Assembly: GCF_030825785.1 (NCBI RefSeq)
Contig: NZ_JAPJPG010000047.1
Span: forward strand, 1-11,596
From: Anaerococcus sp.
GTDB lineage: Bacteria > Bacillota > Clostridia > Tissierellales > Peptoniphilaceae
Length of the DNA stretch: 11,596 nt
Reading direction: 5' to 3'
In this document: positions 5,559 to 11,596 of the stretch, piece by piece
Position numbering within the stretch: the first letter of the stretch is position 1
Layout of the letters: every line of letters begins with the position of its first letter
Position numbers and translations under genes: made by a program
Notes under the pieces: generated by a model
Database searches by the model: none
What the model saw: the letters and a program-made list of their open reading frames with translations, nothing else
What the model was told of the DNA's origin: nothing

Positions 5559-5884
5559 GAGATATCTCTGCTACGCTCGACGGTAGTTTGCGGCCTCAGC
5601 TACGCCTCACCTCGCAAAGCCTCGATTAAGGCCTGTCATCAATTCACTAACGTTCATTGTGACCAGAACCATTAGATATAAGGGTAACGTAATTAGATGC
5701 CTCGACTGACACTCGGCATAAGGGTAAGGAGGGAAAGCTCGCTTTCCTACCCCTTCCCTTATTTCGACCGAACGTAGTGAGTGGAGAAATCTCTAGCATT
5801 TACCAATATCAAAATACCAAAGTATATACCTCTAGATAAATTCAAACAAAAGTTACGCCATCTCGAACGAATGTGAGAGATCTA
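5559..5884. repeat. Composite palindromic element, copy 3
   Basis: It starts GAGATATCTCTGCTACGCTC (5559-5578) and ends with GAGAGATCTA (5875-5884), an arm shared with the other copies. A complete three-hairpin unit lies inside: ATGCC/GGCAT (5697-5701, 5715-5719), GGAAAGC-TC-GCTTTCC (5732-5747) and ATTTC/GAAAT (5761-5765, 5786-5790). The part from 5575 to 5680 matches 538-750 of copy 1b but lacks the triple-hairpin module: after CCTCGATT it goes almost at once to TGTCATCAATTCAC. It separates the sigma gene from the ComK-like gene, and no gene is seen in it. Confidence 0.72.
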
Positions 5885-5930
5885 CAGTCTATGATGACAT
5901 GTGGATATAAAAGTTCAAGTTATCTACGTA
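5885..5930. repeat. Conserved tail following element copy 3
   Basis: Counterpart of 347-392: CAGTCTATGATGACATG, then GGATATAAAAGTTCAAG, then TTATCTACGTAA. From here to the promoter at 6038 there is only AT-rich sequence with no feature I can name. Confidence 0.6.
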
Positions 5931-6037
5931 AATAAGAAAATAACGAAATCTCATTACATTAACTATGTAATAAAATACCGCTAAAAGTTAGAAGCAATCC
6001 CAAGCGACACTTACGCCATCTTCAACAAAACCCCCTC

Positions 6038-6066
6038 TTGCAAAGGCTTCCTATCTCCTGTATAAT
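6038..6066 (+). promoter_or_regulatory. SigA-type promoter of the ComK-like gene
   Basis: TTGCAA (6038-6043), a 17-nt spacer and a perfect TATAAT (6061-6066). Transcription would start near 6073, giving a leader of about 55 nt that ends in GAAAGGAGG before the ATG at 6130. No AAAA-N5-TTTT box of the Bacillus ComK type was seen in the leader. Confidence 0.72.
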
Positions 6067-6129
6067 TAAAGTACATTAACTGTCTTTTTATATTTTATAA
6101 AAACTATTAATGTCCGAAAGGAGGCTGCA

Positions 6130-6612
6130 ATGAAAAGAGAAATCTTGGCCATTCTGCCTGAACCTATGGAAAGAGTGGGGATAGTCTCTCGTATCTACTA
6201 CACCGATGCTATCGAGATTGATAAGAGAACCCCCACCCACTTCCTCAAAAACTCCTACGACAGGAAGGGAAAGAGTAAGAAGCTCGTTGACAAGAAAATC
6301 AAAGCCAAAACTCAAATAAAAAGAAACTATCCCTACGTCATCGACAAGGACCACGTCTTCTTCGCCTTCAAGATCCGTGAGAGCAAATATGACGACCAAC
6401 AGAGGGGCTTCGTCAACGTCAAATACGTAGACAAAATCCAAGGATCGACCATAATCCTTACTACAGGAGAAGAAATCTCAAGCCTAAACACAGAAAAGAC
6501 TCTCCTCTCCAACAGAAAAAACGCCCAACTCCTCTACTACATGAGCCTAGTAGAAACTATGGCCGACAACTTCATGGCTATACAATATGTGCGTGAGAAT
6601 TTGATGGACTGA
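6130..6612 (+). CDS. ComK-like competence transcription factor
   Basis: The 160-residue protein follows the ComK pattern despite low identity. ILAILPEP (5-12) matches the N-terminal strand IAVLPEE of Bacillus ComK. FLKNSYDRKG (38-47) matches the FxGxSYxxRK segment. A basic stretch then leads to VIDKDHVFFAF (69-79), in place of the ComK P-x-FPT strand. FVNVKYV (93-99) matches the WI-H-V segment, and STIILTTGEEIS the VTFSNGKTMEL strand. It is shorter than Bacillus ComK (192), mainly at both ends. ComK-type proteins activate DNA-uptake genes by binding DNA in the cytoplasm. It has its own promoter and strong ribosome site, and is probably monocistronic or read through into the epimerase 64 nt on. 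Assignment rests on remembered family sequences, so it is moderately sure. Confidence 0.65.
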   Translation: MKREILAILPEPMERVGIVSRIYYTDAIEIDKRTPTHFLKNSYDRKGKSKKLVDKKIKAKTQIKRNYPYVIDKDHVFFAFKIRESKYDDQQRGFVNVKYVDKIQGSTIILTTGEEISSLNTEKTLLSNRKNAQLLYYMSLVETMADNFMAIQYVRENLMD

Positions 6613-6676
6613 TAGATAATAAAGCGTATACTAAATATGTAGTAAATAAGAATTTGTAAATTATGTGGAGAAATTA

Positions 6677-7762
6677 ATGCAAGAAATAGAATTAAAAAAC
6701 AAAACAGTATTTGTAACAGGTTCCGCAGGATTCATAGGAAGTAACCTAATCCTTGAACTTTTAAGAAGTCAATCTCCTATCAATATTATAGGAATTGATA
6801 ACATGAATGATTATTATGATGTAAATATCAAAAAATGGAGACTAGAAGAAATAGAAAAGTTGCTAGGAGAACATGAAGATTCTTCCTATACCTTCTATGA
6901 AGACGACTTGGCGAACAAATCTGTAATAGATGAGATTTTTGATAAACACCAACCAGATATCGTCGTTAACCTAGGAGCACAAGCCGGCGTACGTTATTCT
7001 ATATCAAACCCTGACTCCTACATCCAATCTAATATGATAGGCTTCTACAATATCCTAGAAGCTTGCCGTCACTCTTATGATGGTGGCAAAAAGGGAGTCG
7101 AACACTTAGTCTATGCCTCTTCCTCATCTGTCTACGGATCAAATAAGAAGGTTCCTTATAGTACCGATGATAAGGTAGATAACCCAGTCTCCCTATACGC
7201 AGCTACTAAAAAGTCTAACGAGCTAATGGCTCATGCTTACTGTAAGCTCTACAATATACCTTCAACTGGCCTAAGATTCTTCACAGTTTATGGACCAGCA
7301 GGAAGACCTGATATGGCCTATTTTGGCTTCACAAACAAACTTCTAAAGGGAGAAACTATAGAAATATTTAACTATGGAAATTGTAAGAGAGACTTCACCT
7401 ATATAGATGACATAGTTGAAGGTGTCAAAAGAGTAATGAAAAAAGCACCTGAAAGAAAAAATGGCGAAGATGGACTTCCAATCCCACCATACGCCATCTA
7501 CAATATAGGAAACAGTACCCCAGAAAACCTTCTGGACTTCGTAACAATCCTTCAAGAAGAACTAATAAAAGCGAAAGTCCTTCCAGAAGATTACGACTTC
7601 GACTCCCACAAAAAACTAGTCCCAATGCAGGCAGGAGACGTCCCTATCACATACGCAGATACAAGCCCTCTAGAAAGAGACTTCGGATTCAAACCTAATA
7701 CCAGTCTTAGAGAAGGGATTAGGAAATTTTCCGAGTGGTATAAGGAGTTTTATGAGATTTAA
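6677..7762 (+). CDS. UDP-glucuronate 4-epimerase (NAD-dependent, GalE-like SDR)
   Basis: The 361-residue extended short-chain dehydrogenase has GSAGFIG (15-21) for NAD binding, the NDYYDVNIKKWRL segment typical of UDP-glucuronate epimerases (CapI/LpsL type), AQAGVRYS (101-108), the serine run ASSSSVYG and the catalytic pair Y174/K178. The RFFTVYGPAGRPDMA motif is also characteristic. It would interconvert UDP-glucuronate and UDP-galacturonate, taking the product of the dehydrogenase at 1001. ATG 6677 is preferred over an in-frame GTG at 6665, because GGAG (6667-6670) sits 6 nt before the ATG and overlaps the GTG site. No strong promoter lies in the 64-nt gap. Confidence 0.88.
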   Translation: MQEIELKNKTVFVTGSAGFIGSNLILELLRSQSPINIIGIDNMNDYYDVNIKKWRLEEIEKLLGEHEDSSYTFYEDDLANKSVIDEIFDKHQPDIVVNLGAQAGVRYSISNPDSYIQSNMIGFYNILEACRHSYDGGKKGVEHLVYASSSSVYGSNKKVPYSTDDKVDNPVSLYAATKKSNELMAHAYCKLYNIPSTGLRFFTVYGPAGRPDMAYFGFTNKLLKGETIEIFNYGNCKRDFTYIDDIVEGVKRVMKKAPERKNGEDGLPIPPYAIYNIGNSTPENLLDFVTILQEELIKAKVLPEDYDFDSHKKLVPMQAGDVPITYADTSPLERDFGFKPNTSLREGIRKFSEWYKEFYEI

Positions 7763-7788
7763 TTGATTAAAATCTAATAGTATATAAA

Positions 7789-7830
7789 AAAAACCTTAAG
7801 AAATATTTAATTTGATTTCTTAAGGTTTTT
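7789..7830. terminator. Bidirectional terminator between convergent genes
   Basis: A perfect 16-bp stem, AAAAACCTTAAGAAAT (7789-7804) and ATTTCTTAAGGTTTTT (7815-7830), with a 10-nt loop. The A and T ends give a U run in either direction, so it ends both the plus-strand epimerase and the minus-strand flippase operon. Confidence 0.92.
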
Positions 7831-7879
7831 GTTAATCAATAAATCAAAAGCTTTTATAATACATTACTAATTTTTAAAA

Positions 7880-9370
7880 CTATCTCTTAATCTTATCGAA
7901 CATCTTGATTATATAAGGCCTGTAGAAAATGTAATTAATTAATAAAATAAATACAACAGCAATCAAGGAGACTTTTATTGCATACACTATCCAACCAGCC
8001 CATGTTATATAATTTATACTAATTATCTTTCCTATCAAAATTATCATTATAGCGGTAATGAAGTCTATTAAAAACTGTTTTACAAAATTTCTAATAGGCC
8101 ATTTTATAAAATTCTTGGAATCATAAATTGCCATCCATATAGTTTGATAAAGCATAGCTATTAATGTTCCAATAGCAATTCCAAATAGCCCCAAAAATTT
8201 AACCAATAATATCGATAAAACAATATTTAAAATAGATGCTACTACATAGTTGCTCTGAGTTTGTTTATAATGCCCCCCAGCTAGTATCATTAAGTTATAT
8301 GGGAGCCTTAAACAATGCCCTGCATTCGCTGCTACTATAAGCAAAGCAAACATCGGTTGTGTATAATTTGCATCATTTATTCCTGATGTATACACTTCTA
8401 CAAATGGTACTATTAGAACACTTGTCACAGCGAATATAAATATGGTCCCTGTATGTATACTCCATTCAACCCAACCGAAAAATTTTCTTAATTTATCGAA
8501 TTCCTCTTTTGCAAGCATCTCTCCCATTAAAGATTGTATTCCATTTGTCATAGATAATAACAATTTCTTAACTCCAGATACGACCAGGTTGTATACAGAA
8601 TAAATTGATACAGCTTCTAACCCCATGAAAATAGTTAGGACTATATTGTCAGTTCCATCAAGTATAACAGAGGCAACATGTTGGGCTATTCCATTCCATT
8701 TTTGTTTAATAGGTTCTCCTGAATATTTAATATTCCAATCAATATTGTAATTTTTCTTAACATATAAAGAAAGTAATAATGGTCTAAGAAGATATATTAA
8801 AGACGTGGTTAACTTTACTATATGAATAGATGCCCCTAATTTTATTAGGATAAAACATGCTATAGTGTTTAATATCAATGTCACAGTTTGGATATTAAAA
8901 GAAAAATAGCCTCTTTGATTTGCAGTTATCAGCAAACTATTGACAATTCCAAAATAATATTGAGCAAATGAGCTTATGCTTATTACAAGAATCATAGTAG
9001 CAGTATACAGGAATCCAAAGTTACTTTTTGCTACTAGTGGATATACTCCCATTAGGATAATAACATAAACCAAAAGAATCCTTGCTAGTCTAGAAAAGAA
9101 CTTCTGACCTGATACTACAATCTTGCTAATTTCAACATCATCTTTTTCTGCCAAAGGCTTGTATAGGGATGACTGAATTACAGCTCCTACTCCCAACTCT
9201 AGAAATGCTATTATAGCTAGAAATTGTGTTATAGAATTAATTAATCCATTTACTTCAGACCCATATGTCTGTAGAATTAATCTAGGTACTATAAATCCAC
9301 AAATAATTGTAGTTATTTGAAATATTAATGATGAACTTGTGTTAAGAGCTAAAAGTTTTTTTCTATTCAA
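7880..9370 (-). CDS. Wzx-type polysaccharide flippase (MATE/MOP superfamily)
   Basis: The 496-residue protein has about 12-14 hydrophobic segments spread over its whole length and a short basic start (NRKKLLALNTSSSLIFQ). It has the PST/MOP pattern of oligosaccharide flippases: an early FIVPRLILQTYGSEVNGLIN segment and paired helices with few charges. It would turn the lipid-linked repeat unit across the membrane. It starts with TTG; AAGGAAGG lies about 9 nt before, overlapping the end of the ATP-grasp gene 5 nt upstream. It is the last gene of the minus-strand operon before the shared terminator. Its base composition is more AT-rich than the left half of the window. Confidence 0.88.
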   Translation of the reverse strand: MNRKKLLALNTSSSLIFQITTIICGFIVPRLILQTYGSEVNGLINSITQFLAIIAFLELGVGAVIQSSLYKPLAEKDDVEISKIVVSGQKFFSRLARILLVYVIILMGVYPLVAKSNFGFLYTATMILVISISSFAQYYFGIVNSLLITANQRGYFSFNIQTVTLILNTIACFILIKLGASIHIVKLTTSLIYLLRPLLLSLYVKKNYNIDWNIKYSGEPIKQKWNGIAQHVASVILDGTDNIVLTIFMGLEAVSIYSVYNLVVSGVKKLLLSMTNGIQSLMGEMLAKEEFDKLRKFFGWVEWSIHTGTIFIFAVTSVLIVPFVEVYTSGINDANYTQPMFALLIVAANAGHCLRLPYNLMILAGGHYKQTQSNYVVASILNIVLSILLVKFLGLFGIAIGTLIAMLYQTIWMAIYDSKNFIKWPIRNFVKQFLIDFITAIMIILIGKIISINYITWAGWIVYAIKVSLIAVVFILLINYIFYRPYIIKMFDKIKR

Positions 9371-9375
9371 ATTTA

Positions 9376-10266
9376 TTAACCTTCCTTATTATTCTTATTT
9401 TCTGGAAGCTCAATTAACTCACCTAATTTATAATCCCATCCTTCAGGCTCAAACCCACTGAAACCACTTGCAGGGAAAAATGTTAATTCCCCAAAATATA
9501 TTTTATTATCAACTTCATAAAAATCTACTCTTAAAAAAGGAATATCTTTTGATAAAAACTCCGATAATTCTATCATTTTGTTAAAGTTAATCGGTATTTT
9601 AATTTTATCATCTATTTCAATATTTGGTCTTTTAAAAGGAGCTACATTCCAATTCATATCAAAAAATGTTTCTTTTATAGATTCAAACCTATCAGAACAT
9701 ACCAATATGTATTCTACTTTCCCATTGAAACAAAAAAATTTGTAATCATTAGGATTTTCTCCTAAGTATTCTTCACAAATTATTTTTCTTGGTACATTTT
9801 TATAGGGCCATTCTCTACCAGAAAGATAGTAATCTTCTTTTAATCCTTTCTTTAACTCTATTTTTACTTTTTGTATATCTAGATTATTCTTATCTTTGCA
9901 AATACACATGCCTAAACCTGAATTATGATTACATTTCAAGACAAACTCATTTGGCAGAGTATCAAAATCAATATCATCAGGATCGTCCCAAACTCCCAGC
10001 AGTGGTATTAAGTACTCTTTTCCAATTTTTTCAGAGATATATTCTCTTACTTTATACTTGTCTACCATCTTTGTGTACTCTGGCTTTCTATCATATAGTT
10101 TTAGCCACTGTAATTTTTCGTTAAAGGTTTTTGGATCCGAAAAATCCATTAGTCTATTAAATGTATCATAAAATCTCAACAATATATATTTCTTATCTGA
10201 TATGAATGAAAATCTATTTGGATTTAAGTGAACAATCTTATTTACAACTAATTTCATTAGATTCAT
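9376..10266 (-). CDS. TupA-like ATP-grasp protein
   Basis: The 296-residue protein matches the ATPgrasp_TupA family, named after the teichuronopeptide gene tupA of an alkaliphilic Bacillus. Recognisable parts are FNEKLQWLKLYDR (48-60), a TKMVDKYKVREYI segment, LIPLLGVWD, FVLKCNHNSG (nucleotide-binding strand-loop), YKFFCFNGKV, and near the end an acidic FLRVDFYEVDNKIYFGELTF stretch likely to bind Mg-ATP. Such proteins sit in capsule and exopolysaccharide loci and probably join an amino acid or similar group to a sugar; the substrate cannot be told. Its ATG overlaps the glycosyltransferase stop by 4 nt (ATGA), indicating coupled translation. Confidence 0.87.
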   Translation of the reverse strand: MNLMKLVVNKIVHLNPNRFSFISDKKYILLRFYDTFNRLMDFSDPKTFNEKLQWLKLYDRKPEYTKMVDKYKVREYISEKIGKEYLIPLLGVWDDPDDIDFDTLPNEFVLKCNHNSGLGMCICKDKNNLDIQKVKIELKKGLKEDYYLSGREWPYKNVPRKIICEEYLGENPNDYKFFCFNGKVEYILVCSDRFESIKETFFDMNWNVAPFKRPNIEIDDKIKIPINFNKMIELSEFLSKDIPFLRVDFYEVDNKIYFGELTFFPASGFSGFEPEGWDYKLGELIELPENKNNKEG

Positions 10267-11348
10267 AATTGGTTAACACCTTCCATAAAATTCAACCATC
10301 TTCTGGCTATAATCTTAGGCTGTAACATCAAAGAAATTTTTGAAGCATTTTTGCTTAATTCGTCTTGTAATAATTTGTTATTTAAAACTAAATTAATTGC
10401 TTCTGTCATTTTTTTCGCATCGCCCACAGGAACTAATATACCATTTTCACCATTGTTTATTATTGATTTAGCACCACCAGGGGGGCAGTCCGTGCATATT
10501 GTTGGTATTCCAATTGACATAGACTCAAGCATAGAATTTGAGATGCCTTCATAATTAGAAGATGATACAAAAAGTCCAGCTTTTAATATTTTTTCATGTA
10601 TATTTGAAGAGTATCCATGAAATATAACTCTATTATCAAGATTTTTCTTATTAACATATTCTTCTAATTCTTTCTTTTGAGAACCCTCACCATAAATTTC
10701 TAAAGTATAGTCAATTAAATTTGAATCAACATCAGAAAATGCATATATCAATAATTTAATATTTTTTTGAGGTTCAATTCTGCAAAAATTAACTATATTT
10801 TTTTCTCTTGTCCCTTCATATCTTTTTGGAAGATTGGTAGAAATTGGATTTGGAACAACTGTTGTTTTACATTTCAATATATCCTTAAAATAATCCCTAG
10901 CACCAGGTGTTTGAAAAACTATTCCATCACACCTTTTATATATAAAGTTTCTAAGCATTTTCATTGATTTTTTTGCCGGAAATCTATTAGGATCATTCCT
11001 TTCAGAAATTATTAATGGAAAATTTCTTCTCCACAAAGCCGCCATCAAAACAGCATTAGTTTTTGGAATCGCTAAAGAAAAAACACAAAATGGGTTTAGT
11101 TCCTTTACTATATCTTTAATTTGTAAGTATTTATTATAAATTGTCGAAAAACGTCCACCATTAGGCTTTATTATCTCAATTCTATGTACATTTTTAGATA
11201 ATTGATATTCGTTCATTTCTTTCTTAAGATAAGTAATTACATAAACTTCATAATTTTTAGATTTAGAAATTTCATTTGCTAGTGTTGAGACTACTCTTTC
11301 TGCGCCTCCAGTTGACAATCGTTCTATAAAAAAAACTATTTTTTTCAA
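10263..11348 (-). CDS. GT4-family glycosyltransferase
   Basis: The 361-residue protein has the GT-B fold signatures of family 4. The N-terminal donor-side motif is STGGAERVV (12-20), and the C-terminal nucleotide-sugar region has EGISNSMLESMSIGIPTI with the E-x7-E arrangement, followed by a CPPGG loop and NGILVPVGD. It would add one sugar of the repeat unit on the cytoplasmic face of the membrane; donor and linkage cannot be read from sequence. It starts at TTG with AAAGGAG about 9 nt upstream and continues into the ATP-grasp gene by a 4-nt overlap. There is no membrane segment. Confidence 0.88.
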   Translation of the reverse strand: MKKIVFFIERLSTGGAERVVSTLANEISKSKNYEVYVITYLKKEMNEYQLSKNVHRIEIIKPNGGRFSTIYNKYLQIKDIVKELNPFCVFSLAIPKTNAVLMAALWRRNFPLIISERNDPNRFPAKKSMKMLRNFIYKRCDGIVFQTPGARDYFKDILKCKTTVVPNPISTNLPKRYEGTREKNIVNFCRIEPQKNIKLLIYAFSDVDSNLIDYTLEIYGEGSQKKELEEYVNKKNLDNRVIFHGYSSNIHEKILKAGLFVSSSNYEGISNSMLESMSIGIPTICTDCPPGGAKSIINNGENGILVPVGDAKKMTEAINLVLNNKLLQDELSKNASKISLMLQPKIIARRWLNFMEGVNQL

Positions 11349-11371
11349 TTATATTCTCTCCTTTTAATATC

Positions 11372-11596
11372 TTAGTTCCAATAAAAATTATATAAGCGAG
11401 ATGATTCATTTGCATAACTTAGGAAAAGCAATGAAAGTATAGCAATCAAAATCAGTGAATATATAAATTTAGACTTTGCTTTCATATATTTAGAAAAGTA
11501 AGGTAACAAGAATATTAAAAATACACGAAAATACAAAGATATACGATTAAACACGCTTATTCTCAATCCTATTATTTCTAAGGATAAATATAATGC
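11372..11596 (-). CDS. EpsG-like polysaccharide polymerase, C-terminal part
   Basis: This frame is open through the right edge, so only the last 74 residues are seen. They hold two hydrophobic stretches separated by a basic loop (SKYMKAKSKF) and end ESSRLYNFYWN, with an NRISLYFRVFLIFLLPYF segment. This matches the tail of EpsG/Wzy-type polymerases, in which NR-S-YF is a recurrent motif. The role would be polymerising repeat units outside the membrane after flipping. It lies 23 nt before the glycosyltransferase start and probably shares its transcript. The beginning lies outside the window, so no start is given. Confidence 0.62.
   Translation of the reverse strand, partial: ALYLSLEIIGLRISVFNRISLYFRVFLIFLLPYFSKYMKAKSKFIYSLILIAILSLLFLSYANESSRLYNFYWN

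Noticed and set aside
6088..6441. 117-codon minus-strand frame opposite the ComK-like gene
   Set aside because: It lies antisense to a gene with promoter, ribosome site and family match; it is a shadow frame.

Overview
The window is a low-GC Bacillota chromosome segment. Codon use, strong AAGGAGG-type ribosome sites, the DUF1659/DUF2922/YvrJ gene set and the style of the intergenic repeats suggest an anaerobic coccus of the Peptoniphilaceae (Anaerococcus-like). That placement is an inference; no rRNA or marker gene is present.

Layout. Positions 1-1000 hold no convincing gene: a possible insertion-sequence end, a terminator and a dense set of palindromic repeats. A promoter at 944-972 then drives a UDP-glucose 6-dehydrogenase that carries an extra N-terminal Xre-type helix-turn-helix domain (1001-2476). 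A second repeat field lies at 2480-3250. Next comes a compact regulatory island (3293-5526): DUF1659 and DUF2922 genes, a phage-type peptidoglycan amidase with an SH3-like tail, and a 43-residue YvrJ-family membrane peptide, all on the minus strand and divergent from a small sigma-70 family factor on the plus strand. A third repeat field (5559-5930) separates the sigma gene from a ComK-like competence regulator (6130-6612), which is followed by a UDP-glucuronate 4-epimerase (6677-7762). A bidirectional terminator at 7789-7830 faces a minus-strand polysaccharide operon running in from the right edge: an EpsG-like polymerase (partial), a GT4 glycosyltransferase, a TupA-like ATP-grasp protein and a Wzx-type flippase.

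How the parts fit. Ugd and the epimerase would make UDP-glucuronate and then UDP-galacturonate. The right-hand operon would use such sugars to assemble, flip and polymerise a surface polysaccharide. The sigma island appears to be a self-contained regulon: two minus-strand promoters, upstream of DUF1659 and of yvrJ-amidase, share one unusual bipartite motif with identical 11-nt spacing (TCGGGAAGAT-N11-TTCTATATATAAGTG). This is best explained as the recognition site of the divergent sigma factor. A sigma-controlled small membrane peptide plus a lysin without a signal peptide, next to a ComK-like gene, suggests controlled lysis, DNA or cargo release, or competence-linked cell-wall hydrolysis. This is the most interesting hypothesis in the window.

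The three repeat fields are mosaics of hairpin modules. Their stems differ between copies but keep pairing (ATCTC/GAGAT, ATGTC/GACAT, ATATC/GATAT, ATGCC/GGCAT, ACCTC/GAGGT, ATTTC/GAAAT, GCTTC/GAAGC), so selection or a transposition mechanism acts on structure rather than on sequence.
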